Part shown: piece by piece, positions 18,610 to 27,954 of the stretch
Layout: every line of letters starts with the position of its first letter
Numbering within the stretch: the first letter of the stretch is position 1
Assembly (NCBI RefSeq): GCF_003550065.1
Contig: NZ_QXDC01000003.1
Span: 806,001 to 870,000, forward strand
Reading direction: 5' to 3'
DNA from: Hephaestia caeni
GTDB taxonomy: Bacteria > Pseudomonadota > Alphaproteobacteria > Sphingomonadales > Sphingomonadaceae
Length of the DNA: 64,000 bases
The notes under the pieces: model-generated
The model's database searches: none
The model's input: the letters and a program-made list of their open reading frames with translations, nothing else
Told to the model about the DNA's origin: nothing
Position numbers and translations under genes: made by a program

Positions 18610-19901
18610 ACGATACCGGCGTTATCGACGGCTTCCTCCAGGTCTACAGCCAATATATCGATTCGGGCTTCGGTCTGCTCGGCGGCGAGGTCGGATTCCT
18701 GTCCTCGACGCTGATCGTGATCGACGTGACGATCGCTGGCCTGTTTTGGGCCTGGGGTGCGGACGAAGACGTCCTGCAGCGCCTGATCAAGAAGACGCTC
18801 TATATCGGCGTCTTCGCCTTCATCATCGGCAATTTCTCCAACCTCGCCACCATCGTGTTCCACAGTTTCGCCGGGCTTGGCCTCAAGGCGTCGGGGAGCA
18901 GCCTGGCACTTGCCGATTTCATGAAGCCCGGCGCCATCGCGGCAACAGGGCTCAAAGCCGCCAAACCGCTGACCGATGAAATCTATCTGCTGGCAGGACC
19001 GATGGGCGTGTTCGTCAACCTCGCCCAGATCATCGTGCTGCTGGTCGCCTGGCTGATCGTGGTGCTCGCCTTCTTCATTCTCGCCGTCCAGATCTTCATC
19101 ACGATCATCGAGTTCAAGCTGGTGACGCTCGCCGGGTTCGTGTTGCTGCCGTTCGCGTTCTTCGGCCGCACCGCGTTCATGGCCGAGCGCGTGCTCGGCC
19201 ATATCATCTCCTCGGGCATCAAGGTGATGACGCTGGCGGTGATCACCGGCATCGGCACCACGCTGTTCGACCAATTCACCAATGCCGGCCTCGGCGACAC
19301 CGCCGATATCGATCAGGCGATGACGGTCGCGCTCGCGGCCCTGACATTACTGGGACTCGGCATCTTCGGCCCGGGTATTGCTAACGGCATCGTCACGGGC
19401 GGTCCGCAACTCGGCGCCGGGAGTGCAGCGGGAACCGCGCTTGCCGCCGGTGCGACCGTGGCCGGCGGCGTCGCCGCCGCCGGCATTGCCGGTGGGGCGG
19501 CCGCGGGCGCGATCGGCGGCACGGCGATGGGCGGCGCACGGATGGCAGGAGCGGCGTCGGCCGCCTATCAATCGGGGGCAGCCGGCAAGACCGGTGGCGC
19601 CGCTGTAGCTGGCGGCGTCGCGAATGTGGCGAAGGGCGCCGCGAACGGCGCGACGTCGCCGCTTCGCAAGGCAGCGAGCACCTTTCGCGACAATTTCGCG
19701 TTGGGGCGCGCCGCCGCCTCCAACTTCACGAACGCTCCGTCAGCACCAGCGACCGGCGGCGAAAGTGCCGCGCCTGCCTGGGTGAAAGCGATGAAGCGGC
19801 GCCAGGCGATGACGCATGGAGCGACCTCGGCGGCGAACACCCTCAAGGCCGGCGACAGCCATAGCGGCGGTGCCGGCCCCGACATTTCCGAAAAGGACTG
19901 A
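18606..19901 (+). CDS. trbL: TrbL, polytopic conjugal channel protein (VirB6 family)
   Basis: A 431-residue inner-membrane protein. Several transmembrane helices occupy the first 270 residues (IVIDVTIAGLFWAWG, TLYIGVFAFIIGNFSN, QIIVLLVAWLIVVLAFFILA, VTLAGFVLLPFAFFG), with ERVLGHIISSGIKVMTLAVITG as a family motif. A low-complexity Gly/Ala region (about 270-360) and a polar tail close the protein. TrbL is required for DNA transport through the inner membrane. The ATG overlaps the trbK-like stop by 4 bp. Confidence 0.95.
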   Translation: MNDTGVIDGFLQVYSQYIDSGFGLLGGEVGFLSSTLIVIDVTIAGLFWAWGADEDVLQRLIKKTLYIGVFAFIIGNFSNLATIVFHSFAGLGLKASGSSLALADFMKPGAIAATGLKAAKPLTDEIYLLAGPMGVFVNLAQIIVLLVAWLIVVLAFFILAVQIFITIIEFKLVTLAGFVLLPFAFFGRTAFMAERVLGHIISSGIKVMTLAVITGIGTTLFDQFTNAGLGDTADIDQAMTVALAALTLLGLGIFGPGIANGIVTGGPQLGAGSAAGTALAAGATVAGGVAAAGIAGGAAAGAIGGTAMGGARMAGAASAAYQSGAAGKTGGAAVAGGVANVAKGAANGATSPLRKAASTFRDNFALGRAAASNFTNAPSAPATGGESAAPAWVKAMKRRQAMTHGATSAANTLKAGDSHSGGAGPDISEKD

Positions 19902-19905
19902 GCGC

Positions 19906-20589
19906 ATGTTCCGACGCCCCACGATCCGTTATGGCACGACGCCCGAGCCCGTGACGCCATACCAGCGCGCTGCGCAGGTGTGGGACGACCGGATCGGCTC
20001 GGCGCGTGTCCAGGCGCGAAATTGGCGGCTGGCCTTCTTCGGCTGCCTCGCCCTTTCCGGCGGGCTCGCCGCCGGCCTGGTCTGGCAGTCGGCACGCGGC
20101 ACGATCATTCCGTGGGTCGTCGAGGTCGACAAGCTCGGCGAGGCGCAGACCGTTGCGCCGGCCGAAGCAGGTTATCGGCCGACCGATCCGCAGATCGAGT
20201 TCCATCTGGCGCGCTTCGTCGAGCATGTGCGGTCGCTACCGGCCGATCCGATCGTGCTGCGCCGGAACTGGCTCGAGGCGTACGATTTTGCGACCGACAA
20301 GGGCGCCGCCGCCCTCAATGACTATGCGCGAAAAAACGATCCCTTCGCCCAGGTCGGCAAGGTTCAGATCGCGGTTGATGTGTCGAGCGTGATCCGGGCG
20401 TCGCCCGACAGCTTCAGGGTCGCGTGGGTCGAGCGCCGTTATCAGGACGGCGCGCTCACCGACACCTCGCATTGGTCAGCGATCCTGACCGCGTCGATCC
20501 AGCCACCGCGCACCGCCGAGGGCCTGCGCAAAAACCCGCTCGGCATTTTCGTCGACGCCTTCAACTGGTCGAAGGAACTCAGCCAATGA
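19906..20589 (+). CDS. trbF: TrbF, conjugal transfer protein (VirB8 family)
   Basis: A 227-residue bitopic protein. The start MFRRPTIRYGTTPEPVTPYQ is the usual TrbF beginning; the longer frame runs inside trbL. An N-terminal cytoplasmic part (QVWDDRIGSARVQARNWR) leads into one transmembrane helix (LAFFGCLALSGGLAAGLVW) and a periplasmic VirB8 fold ending RTAEGLRKNPLGIFVDAFNWSKEL. It starts 5 nt after trbL and overlaps trbG by 4 bp. Confidence 0.95.
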   Translation: MFRRPTIRYGTTPEPVTPYQRAAQVWDDRIGSARVQARNWRLAFFGCLALSGGLAAGLVWQSARGTIIPWVVEVDKLGEAQTVAPAEAGYRPTDPQIEFHLARFVEHVRSLPADPIVLRRNWLEAYDFATDKGAAALNDYARKNDPFAQVGKVQIAVDVSSVIRASPDSFRVAWVERRYQDGALTDTSHWSAILTASIQPPRTAEGLRKNPLGIFVDAFNWSKELSQ

Positions 20590-21593
20590 TCACTCTCATG
20601 CTGCCCGGCGCTCGCCGACCGATCGCATTCCTACTTGCCGGCTCCCTTCTCGTCGGCCTGGCAACACCCGCCTGGCCGCAGATCCGGGCGGCGACCTCAC
20701 CACCGCCGGCCGCAGCCACACCCAAGCCGGGCGGCGGCCTGCGGATCATCACCATCCCCACCCCGCTCCCGCTTCCCGGCCAATTGAAGCCGATCACAGC
20801 GTCGCAGCGATCGCACGCTAGCCCCGATCCGAAAGCCCGGGTCAACCGAGCCAATACCGCCGCGCGTGTCGAGCCCGATCGCGTGTCCTGGCTGAACGCC
20901 ATCCAGCAATATCCCTATGCCGACGGTGCGCTCTACCAAGTCTATGCCGCGCCGGGCCAAGTGACCGACATCGCTTTGCAGCAAGGTGAGGAACTCGCCG
21001 GCACCGGTCCTGTCGCCGCCGGCGATACGGTTCGCTGGATTATCGGCGACACCGAAAGCGGCGCAGGCGCCGCCAAGCGAATCCACATTTTGGTGAAGCC
21101 AACGCGCCCCGACCTCGAAACCAATCTCGTCATCAACACCAGCCGGCGAACCTATCATCTCGAGTTGCACGCAACGGCTGGAACCTATATGGCTGCGGTG
21201 TCCTGGACCTATCCGCAGGACCAGCTGATCGCCTTGCGCAAGGCGGACGCGCAAGCGGCGCGCGCCGCACCGATCGCCACGGGGATCGATCCCAGCGCGC
21301 TCGATTTCGATTACCGGATCGATGGCGACAAGCCCGATTGGCGGCCGGTTCGGGCGTTCGACGATGGCCGACAGGCCTATATCGAGTTTCCGGTGACGAT
21401 CGGCACGAGCGAGATGCCCCCGCTGTTCGTGCGCGGCGTCGATGGCAAGGACGAGCTGGTCAATTACCGGGTGCAGGGCCGCTACATGGTCGTCGACCGG
21501 TTGTTCGGTGCGGCCGAACTGAGGTTGGGCACCAAGAAAAGCGAGCAGCATGTGCGCATCACGCGCGAGAGCGCCAAGCGGGGTCGGTCGTGA
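20586..21593 (+). CDS. trbG: TrbG, conjugal transfer outer-membrane complex protein (VirB9 family)
   Basis: A 335-residue exported protein starting MITLMLPGARRPIAFLLAGS, with a signal peptide ending near AWPQ. The VirB9 features are QYPYADGALYQVYAAPGQVTDIALQQGE, VIINTSRRTYHLELHATAGTYMAAVSW and the C-terminal PPLFVRGVDGKDELVNYRVQG. It forms the core channel with TrbI. The start overlaps the trbF stop; the stop overlaps trbI by one base. Confidence 0.95.
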   Translation: MITLMLPGARRPIAFLLAGSLLVGLATPAWPQIRAATSPPPAAATPKPGGGLRIITIPTPLPLPGQLKPITASQRSHASPDPKARVNRANTAARVEPDRVSWLNAIQQYPYADGALYQVYAAPGQVTDIALQQGEELAGTGPVAAGDTVRWIIGDTESGAGAAKRIHILVKPTRPDLETNLVINTSRRTYHLELHATAGTYMAAVSWTYPQDQLIALRKADAQAARAAPIATGIDPSALDFDYRIDGDKPDWRPVRAFDDGRQAYIEFPVTIGTSEMPPLFVRGVDGKDELVNYRVQGRYMVVDRLFGAAELRLGTKKSEQHVRITRESAKRGRS

Positions 21594-22867
21594 TGATCGA
21601 GGCGACGGACGATGCGCCAGAACAGCTGCCGGAACCGGCCGCGGTCGATCATGGACAACCCGCACCGGGAAACCCGGAAGCCTTTCGCTTGCGGGGATCA
21701 CCACCACAGGTGACCCGATTGTCGCGCAAGGCGATGGCGATGCTCGGGATTGCTGCCGGTGTCGGCATCGGCGGTTCGTTGATTTATGCGCTGCAACCGC
21801 GACCGCCCGTAACAGCGCCGCAGAACGTATCGAGCGGCGATACTGCTGCCCGATCCGAGCTCGTGACCGGTGCGCCAGCCGACTATTCGAAAGTGCCGAA
21901 GCTCGGTCCGCCGCTTCCGGGCGATCTCGGCCGGCCGATTCTCAATGCGCAGGCCGACGGCAAGACGGTGGCTATTCCGCCGATGGGGGCACAGACCGAC
22001 CCGCGGGCAGCGGCGGCGGAGCAAGCGCGGCAACGGTTAGTGCAGGAAAAGGAATCCGCGCGAACCAGCCAGTTGTTTCTCGCAAATGGTCGCCAGATAT
22101 CCCGGACGACGACATCGGCAGCCGAATTGCCAGTCGACGGCAGTCCGCGGCCGACCCTACCCCTGCCGGCCGCGAATGCAGGCGATCGCTTGGGAAGCAA
22201 CGACGGCGGATCGCGACTGGCCGGCAAGCAGGCGTTCTTTCAAATCGCCGCCGATCGATCGACGGAAAGTACCCAGCGGCTCACTGCGCCGACATCGCCT
22301 TATATCCTTCAAGCCGGGAGCATCATTCCCGCCGCGCTGATCACGGGCATTCGATCTGACCTGCCCGGCCAGATCACCGCCCAAGTGACCGAGAACGTCT
22401 ATGACAGTCCGACCGGTCGTACCCTTCTGATCCCGCAGGGCTCACGCCTGATCGGCAATTATGACAGCGACGTCGCGGCCGGTCAGGATCGCGTTCTGCT
22501 CGCCTGGGATCGGCTGATCCTGCCGGGCGGCCGGTCAATCCTGCTCGACAAGATGCCGGGAGCGGATGCGGCCGGCATGGCGGGGTTGCAGGATCACACC
22601 GATTACCATTGGGGTAATCTGTTAAAGGCGGCTGTCATCTCGACGCTGATGGGCGTCGGAGCAGAGCTTGCCACGAACGATGATGATCAATTGCTCCGTG
22701 CGCTACGCTATGGAAGCCAGGATACGATCAACCAAACCGGCCGCCAGCTCGTCCAGCGCGGGATTGATGTCGCGCCGACGCTTACAATACGGCCCGGTTA
22801 CCCGCTCCGGGTGATGGTAACGCACGACCTGGTCCTCGCACCGGTTCCGGGAACCGATAATGGCTAG
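21593..22867 (+). CDS. trbI: TrbI, conjugal transfer core protein (VirB10 family)
   Basis: A 424-residue protein from MIEATDDAPEQLPEPAAVDH; the longer reading frame lies inside trbG. One transmembrane helix (AMAMLGIAAGVGIGGSLIYAL) is followed by a Pro-rich stretch and the VirB10 beta domain (YILQAGSIIPAALITGIRSDLPGQITAQV, PQGSRLIGNYDSDVAAGQDRVLLAWDRLI). The C terminus reads RPGYPLRVMVTHDLVL. It spans both membranes and closes the Trb set; it overlaps the DUF2274 gene by 8 bp. Confidence 0.96.
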   Translation: MIEATDDAPEQLPEPAAVDHGQPAPGNPEAFRLRGSPPQVTRLSRKAMAMLGIAAGVGIGGSLIYALQPRPPVTAPQNVSSGDTAARSELVTGAPADYSKVPKLGPPLPGDLGRPILNAQADGKTVAIPPMGAQTDPRAAAAEQARQRLVQEKESARTSQLFLANGRQISRTTTSAAELPVDGSPRPTLPLPAANAGDRLGSNDGGSRLAGKQAFFQIAADRSTESTQRLTAPTSPYILQAGSIIPAALITGIRSDLPGQITAQVTENVYDSPTGRTLLIPQGSRLIGNYDSDVAAGQDRVLLAWDRLILPGGRSILLDKMPGADAAGMAGLQDHTDYHWGNLLKAAVISTLMGVGAELATNDDDQLLRALRYGSQDTINQTGRQLVQRGIDVAPTLTIRPGYPLRVMVTHDLVLAPVPGTDNG

Positions 22868-23075
22868 GTTGAAGCTCGGTCCCATCCTCGACGACAAACC
22901 CGTCAAACTTACGATCGAATTGCCCGCGACGGTTCATCGGGATTTGCTGGACTATTCTCGTGTTCACGCGGCGGAAACCGGACTTGGAGAGCCGTTGCCG
23001 CCAGAACGCCTCATTCCGTCAATGGTTGAGCGCTTCATGGGCAGTGACAGGGGGTTTACCCGCACGCGAAAATGA
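22860..23075 (+). CDS. DUF2274 protein, last gene of the trb operon
   Basis: A 71-residue protein, ARLKLGPILDDKPVKLTIELPATVHRDL, with a probable beta strand and helices resembling a ribbon-helix-helix fold. DUF2274 genes regularly follow trbI in alphaproteobacterial transfer operons. The 8-bp overlap with trbI implies coupled translation. A DNA-binding or regulatory role is possible but unproven. Confidence 0.85.
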   Translation: MARLKLGPILDDKPVKLTIELPATVHRDLLDYSRVHAAETGLGEPLPPERLIPSMVERFMGSDRGFTRTRK

Positions 23076-23120
23076 TAGTTGTGTACCTCCGCGCACCATC
23101 GTCGCGTGCCAACAAGGCGA

Positions 23121-23137
23121 TTATAATTCAATTATAA
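23121..23137 (+). promoter_or_regulatory. AT-rich palindrome, probable promoter/operator of the lasso peptide operon
   Basis: TTATAATT-C-AATTATAA is a perfect 8-bp dyad in otherwise GC-rich DNA, 74 bp upstream of the lasso precursor start. It contains TATAAT at 23122-23127. No clear -35 is visible at 16-18 bp. It may combine a -10 element with a repressor site. Confidence 0.5.
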
Positions 23138-23210
23138 AATAGATAGTTCGCGTCCGCTCTGTGACGCTCCGTTCGCGACCAACTGAGTCGCGTTTAAAGG
23201 AGTGATGATA

Positions 23211-23348
23211 ATGGATCGCATCGACATCGAAGACATCGTCGAGCTCGGCGAGGCAACCTCCCTTACCCGTGGCGGAGAGCCGAGCGGCGTGCTCGACACG
23301 GACGGCATCATGTTCGCGAAACACACTGGTCTCAGCGAAGACGACTGA
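23211..23348 (+). CDS. Lasso peptide precursor (sphingopyxin/astexin type)
   Basis: A 45-residue ribosomally made peptide precursor, too short for standard ORF calling. Start ATG at 23211 with AAAGGAG 8 nt upstream; an ATG at 23205 is closer to the site. The leader begins MDRIDIEDIVELGEA and ends TSLTR, with the Thr at position -2 required by lasso maturation enzymes. The predicted 25-residue core begins GGEPSGVLD and ends GLSEDD, so Gly1 can join the Asp9 side chain in a 9-residue macrolactam. Bulky I-M-F and K-H residues follow as possible plugs. The GxEPxG..D pattern and acidic C terminus resemble sphingopyxin I. B and C genes follow at once. Predicted product: a threaded lasso peptide, function unknown. 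Confidence 0.88.
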   Translation: MDRIDIEDIVELGEATSLTRGGEPSGVLDTDGIMFAKHTGLSEDD

Positions 23349-23375
23349 GAGCATGACGGGGCGCGCTACTGTAAT

Positions 23376-24056
23376 GTGACGCGTCCCGCCATCGAGGATC
23401 TGGCGTCGATGGTGACCGTTAGGCCTAATCTACATTTCGCCTGGGTATGCGGCACGCCGATATTTCTTGACCTGTCCGCAGGCCGCTATTTTCTCCTATC
23501 CGGAAACGCAGCGGCGCATTTTACGGCCTTCGCGGCGGGGCAGGCTATGCCTGCCGACATTAAATCGCTCTTGCAGCTGAATATCCTTGTTGATGGTCCG
23601 GGCATCCCAGAGTCGCGGCAGGATATCCCATCCGCGCGCTCGAGCTATATCGATGCGGCAATCGCTCCGGCATCGATGACCATGCTTGCGCGCGCAATCG
23701 CGCTGCAAACGGTCCATTCGTTCCTTTTGGCCCGGCGAGGCCTGTCCAAAACGCTGGATGTCGCGAAGGCAGCGCAAACCCGACCAGGTTTTCCATACCG
23801 ATCGAGTACGAAAATCGACGAAGCAGTCGTCGCTTCAGCATTTTTTCACGCGCAACGCATCTTCCCTTCGGCGAATAAATGTCTGCCGCGCAGCTTTGCG
23901 ATCGCTGATCTGCTGCGGCGCACCGGTCATAGACCGACCATAGTCATTGGCGTTCAGCTACCCTTCGCTGCCCACTGCTGGGTCCAGTGTGAGGATCGGC
24001 TCGTGAGCGATCCACTCGAACGAGTAGGAACTTTTGTTCCAATCCTCGCGGCATGA
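23376..24056 (+). CDS. Lasso peptide B protein: RRE (PqqD-like) fused to transglutaminase-like leader peptidase
   Basis: A 226-residue maturation enzyme that binds the precursor leader and cuts it from the core. The N terminus (VTVRPNLHFAWVCGTPIFLDLSAGRYFLLS) is a PqqD-like RiPP recognition element. The C-terminal part carries the cysteine protease triad: Cys169 in ANKCLPRSFAIADLL, His200 in FAAHCWVQ and Asp212 in LVSDPLERVG. Proteobacterial lasso loci have this fused form. The start used here is GTG at 23376; ATG at 23409 (MVTVRPN) is a serious alternative. The stop overlaps the cyclase start by 4 bp. Confidence 0.92.
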   Translation: MTRPAIEDLASMVTVRPNLHFAWVCGTPIFLDLSAGRYFLLSGNAAAHFTAFAAGQAMPADIKSLLQLNILVDGPGIPESRQDIPSARSSYIDAAIAPASMTMLARAIALQTVHSFLLARRGLSKTLDVAKAAQTRPGFPYRSSTKIDEAVVASAFFHAQRIFPSANKCLPRSFAIADLLRRTGHRPTIVIGVQLPFAAHCWVQCEDRLVSDPLERVGTFVPILAA

Positions 24057-25780
24057 ACACTCCTCGTTTCGTCGCCTGGACACATGGTAGGGAATTTCAG
24101 GCGACGAGAGCCGAGTTGGATGGGCTTCCGCTGATTTTTGAAGGCGACAGGATGAATGTTTGGGGCTCCGAGCATTTCATCAGCATCAAAGACCAAGGCT
24201 GCCTAGTTGGCCATCTCTTTACCCGATCGCTGCCAAGCCGGCGCATTACATCGTTCTCGAAGGCAGAGGCCGACCGGATCATTGCATCAAAGGGCGCAAG
24301 TCTCATTCGAGAATATTGGGGCGGATATGCCGCATTCCTTCAAACTCGCCTCGGAGTGACGAGGATCGTTCGCGATCCATCGGGTACGCTCCCCGTTTAT
24401 TGGCGCCGCGTAGCAGACGAAGTCGTGCTCGCCGCAGAACTCGGACGTATGCCTTTTCGCCGCGAAGATGGCCTTCGGGTCGATTCCGATGCGCTGGCCA
24501 CTTTTCTTTGGTCGCCACAGTTCGCAGGGCGGCAGACGTGCATCGCCGGCGTCTCGGAATTGCTACCGGGCTTCGCGATCGACTTCGTGGCGAAGCAAGC
24601 GATCGAAAAATGCCTATGGTCCCCTTGGGATTACGTTGGGACGTGCCATCGTAGCGCGGTCGACAACGCCGAGATGCTGCGAAGCATCGTCCTTGATACA
24701 ATTCGGGGCTGGAGCAGTTGCTTCGAATCAATCCTGCTGGGAATGTCAGGCGGTCTCGATTCCACAATCGTTGCTGCAGCGCTTGCGAACGCGGGGGCGA
24801 CCACCCACGGACTGACCATGTTCGGGCCCGATCACAATGGAGACGAGCGATCCTATGCAACGATCGCAGCCGACGCATTTGGCATTTCGCTTAGGGCCGA
24901 AGCGTATAGTGACTGGCCAGCCCGCCTGGACACTCCTGTTGTCAGCGATTCACCGCGGCCGTTTCTAGCCCATTTCGTTCAGCCGATCGCTCACGTTCGC
25001 GACCAGATATTCCGTGAGAAGTCGCTGGATGCGTTTTTCTCCGGAAACGGCGGCGATAATGTGTTCTGTTCGCTCAATTCCGTTACGCCAATTGTCGATC
25101 GCATTCTTGCACGCAATCGGCCGGGTGCGATTATAGAAACCTTCGGCGACGTCGCGCGCCTGACCAATGCCGACATGTTTACTATCGGTCGTTTTGTGCT
25201 TGCCCGCTTTGCAAAGAGGCGACGCGAGTTGACCAATGGCGACGCAAGTTTCCTCGACCCCGATCGGCTGGCTCGAGCCGCGGCACACATGTCACCTCAC
25301 CCCTGGCTCGAAGCCAAGCCCGGTACCCTTCCCGGGGCGAATGTACACATCAGGAAGTTGCGCCACGCATTGGGCAACGATGGCTTCCACAGTCGCGCGA
25401 CCCACCCACCTTCCATTGCTCCGCTTCTCGCCCAGCCGATCGTCGAACTATGCCTAACGATCCCATCCTGGCAATGGGTCGGCGGCGGGGTCGATCGCTC
25501 CGTTGCACACAAGGCGTTTAGCGGGTTGATTCCCAAAGCGCTGTTAGAGCGGAAATCCGGAGGCGGTCCGAGCGGGTTTGTCCATCAATTATATCACCAG
25601 AACGAGGCAGTTGTGCTGCGGCGATTGCAATCTGGATTCTTGCAGGAACACGGTATTCTCTCAGCGTCAGGAGACGCGTTGCGGTCTCACGTCCGCGCCG
25701 GATACCATTCGCTCAACGCGCAGCGTTTGCTTGCTCTCCTTGCGGCGGACACCTGGGCCAACCATTGGGAACGCGGCTAG
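24053..25780 (+). CDS. Lasso peptide cyclase, asparagine synthetase-like C protein
   Basis: A 575-residue ATP-dependent enzyme that adenylates the ring Asp side chain and joins it to the core N terminus. The ATP-pyrophosphatase motif SGGLDST lies at 232-238 (LLGMSGGLDSTIVAAALANAG). Further matches are FFSGNGGDNVFCS and the late KSGGGPSGFVHQLY. The N-terminal domain resembles a glutaminase fold but lacks the Cys2 nucleophile, as usual for lasso cyclases. It is coupled to the B gene by a 4-bp overlap. Its stop overlaps tail-to-tail with the isopeptidase gene. Confidence 0.94.
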   Translation: MNTPRFVAWTHGREFQATRAELDGLPLIFEGDRMNVWGSEHFISIKDQGCLVGHLFTRSLPSRRITSFSKAEADRIIASKGASLIREYWGGYAAFLQTRLGVTRIVRDPSGTLPVYWRRVADEVVLAAELGRMPFRREDGLRVDSDALATFLWSPQFAGRQTCIAGVSELLPGFAIDFVAKQAIEKCLWSPWDYVGTCHRSAVDNAEMLRSIVLDTIRGWSSCFESILLGMSGGLDSTIVAAALANAGATTHGLTMFGPDHNGDERSYATIAADAFGISLRAEAYSDWPARLDTPVVSDSPRPFLAHFVQPIAHVRDQIFREKSLDAFFSGNGGDNVFCSLNSVTPIVDRILARNRPGAIIETFGDVARLTNADMFTIGRFVLARFAKRRRELTNGDASFLDPDRLARAAAHMSPHPWLEAKPGTLPGANVHIRKLRHALGNDGFHSRATHPPSIAPLLAQPIVELCLTIPSWQWVGGGVDRSVAHKAFSGLIPKALLERKSGGGPSGFVHQLYHQNEAVVLRRLQSGFLQEHGILSASGDALRSHVRAGYHSLNAQRLLALLAADTWANHWERG

Positions 25781-27954
25781 TCCGTCTCCTTTCGCGCGAC
25801 CGCAGCCCTCGAACGCATCGCTTTCCATCGCGCAGCCCTTTTCGGGTCGGACGTGGGTGTCTTTCCACGCAACCAGAAGTCGAACCACTCCAGGTTTTCA
25901 ACCAGCGCTGCGCGGCGATTGGAGGGAATGTGGAACAAATGGGTCTCGTCGGACGCCGGCGTTTCGCCCGGATATAATGTAATTTCGGTGGGAACGCCTG
26001 CCACCTGGAGCGCTTGATAGAAGTCAACGGCGCCCGCCCGTGGTTCAGCGAGTTGCTGCAGTACGGGCGTCGTTGTGTATCTGGCGCGATATGATGGCGC
26101 GAGAGCAAGATAGTTCGGGATTGCTCGAGGATCCCCAGGCGCACCGCCATAGACGGCGCGATAGCTGCATTGCAGATAACGGTTCGCGGCGGGTTCCAAA
26201 TAGGCTCCGTCCCCACTTGATGCAGCCTTGAACAAATGGGTTTGCGTAACGGCCACGTTCACCATTTGCGATCCAGCGCTGTAGCCTGCAATGCCGAGCC
26301 GATCTCGATCAATCAGTCCCTCGCCATTCAACCTGTTGATGAGGCTGCGATAGCTTTCGACTGTGTTGAGCCAAATTAGCCGCTGCACCTCCCACGGTGG
26401 TGTCCGGCCATCGCAACTGTTCCAAGTGGCTTGCGCCCTATCAAGCGCCTCACTCGGGAAGGAAGAAGGATCATTGACCAGCAGGACTACGTAGCCGCGC
26501 TCCGCGAACAAATATGCTGGATAGTTCCATTGCAGGTCGGCAGCGGCAAATCGCTGATCGGCATCAGATGAATGCGTAATGATAATCGCCGGATAGCGCT
26601 GCCCATGACGATAGCCACGCGGGTAGATCACGAAACCGTTATCCGTGTAGCCGAAGCTGTTGGTCCAACTAAGCGTCGACATCTCTAGCGGCTTAATCGC
26701 CGCGTAGTGCGGCGATATTTCGCTGACTGAACGGACGCTGCCGGTCCGCGTCGAGACGGCGACAAGTTCCGGTGATTCGACCAGCCCCTCATGAATACAG
26801 ACGCCCTGCATCGCGTCGGAGGTAAAAGCACAGTGGCGCAGGCTGTTTTTCGCTGGGAATATTGTGGATTTTCCGTCTCGATCGATCCTCACCAGGACAT
26901 ATCTGGCTTCGTCCAGCAGGCGTACCGCAAGAACCACGGCGCCGTCGGCTGATCTCCAGAACCCGTGAGACCCTACGCCGGATAAAGCGATATTCATCGC
27001 GCCATAATCAATTGATGTTCCATTCGGGAGTTGCTCGGTTAGGCGGGGCTTGCCGCCTATCCTCGTAACGCTGATTGCTCCGCCGTGCGGGCCAGTCGGC
27101 ACTTCGCCCGCGACAAGGCTCGCGCCGCCAGGAAGCAATGTCGATTTACTACCTCCGAATTGCCAGCGGTACTGCCACGCCGACGGCGTTGGATTGTCGA
27201 CTGCCTGGAGTGAATAGTCGATGTGATTGCTCGACCATTTAGGGAGCCCGCCCAGATAGCGCGCGACACGATCCTGAGTCGGGGCGGACGCAATCCGCAC
27301 AGCTTCTCCCGTCTCGCCTCGGAGGTAGAAGCTGACCTTCACCTGGGGAGACCATCTCCGCCGCGCACTTGCCGCGGTGACCTCCGCACCGGTAAGAATC
27401 CGACGATCGGCCTTCATCTCCTCGAGGGTCGAATAGAACAAATGTTTTCCATCGGGCGACCAGTCGTAGAACGGAATACCAACCAGCATCGGCGGAACTT
27501 CGTCATAGCCAAAGTTTGCCCCATCGGCGCTGCCCACCAACACTTTTGTCTTACTCTCAGCAATCAACGAGATATGGCCATCATCCGTCGCCCGATAGAG
27601 TTGAAGACCTTGCCCGAAATTGGCGAGCAGGCTCCATGACGATTGGCCTGGAATCCTTTTCAGTCGGCTGAGGAACGCCGACGAGGCCACCATCCGATCG
27701 TGGCGTTCGCGGATATTTACGATATGAAGTTCGAAAATGGGCTGATCCTTTGCGAGATCGACCGTTCGCAGCAAATAGGCAGCTCGACTGCCGTCACCCG
27801 AGATCGCTAGATCCGTCACCTCTGGAGCGGCAACGGCGTCGTCGAGCGTCCAAACCCGCCCGCTGGCTGGGGGCTCTGCGATCGCTGGACTGGACTGCCA
27901 GGGAAGCGCGACAACGAAGAGGCCCAAGGCCTGCAGGTGCGATTTTACTACCAC
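25777..27954 (-). CDS. Lasso peptide isopeptidase (prolyl oligopeptidase-like serine hydrolase)
   Basis: A 725-residue exported enzyme; the signal peptide ends near SSPAIAE. A beta-propeller-like N-terminal half (AAYLLRTVDLAKDQPIFELHIVN ... DWSPDGKHLFYST) is followed by an alpha/beta-hydrolase domain with Ser559 in GIAGYSAGSQMV and a late His in DETHLFHIP. In astexin and sphingopyxin loci this enzyme opens the macrolactam of imported lasso peptide. The gene converges with the cyclase gene, and its start overlaps the TonB-receptor stop, so it is part of the receptor unit. Confidence 0.9.
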   Translation of the reverse strand: MVVKSHLQALGLFVVALPWQSSPAIAEPPASGRVWTLDDAVAAPEVTDLAISGDGSRAAYLLRTVDLAKDQPIFELHIVNIRERHDRMVASSAFLSRLKRIPGQSSWSLLANFGQGLQLYRATDDGHISLIAESKTKVLVGSADGANFGYDEVPPMLVGIPFYDWSPDGKHLFYSTLEEMKADRRILTGAEVTAASARRRWSPQVKVSFYLRGETGEAVRIASAPTQDRVARYLGGLPKWSSNHIDYSLQAVDNPTPSAWQYRWQFGGSKSTLLPGGASLVAGEVPTGPHGGAISVTRIGGKPRLTEQLPNGTSIDYGAMNIALSGVGSHGFWRSADGAVVLAVRLLDEARYVLVRIDRDGKSTIFPAKNSLRHCAFTSDAMQGVCIHEGLVESPELVAVSTRTGSVRSVSEISPHYAAIKPLEMSTLSWTNSFGYTDNGFVIYPRGYRHGQRYPAIIITHSSDADQRFAAADLQWNYPAYLFAERGYVVLLVNDPSSFPSEALDRAQATWNSCDGRTPPWEVQRLIWLNTVESYRSLINRLNGEGLIDRDRLGIAGYSAGSQMVNVAVTQTHLFKAASSGDGAYLEPAANRYLQCSYRAVYGGAPGDPRAIPNYLALAPSYRARYTTTPVLQQLAEPRAGAVDFYQALQVAGVPTEITLYPGETPASDETHLFHIPSNRRAALVENLEWFDFWLRGKTPTSDPKRAARWKAMRSRAAVARKETD

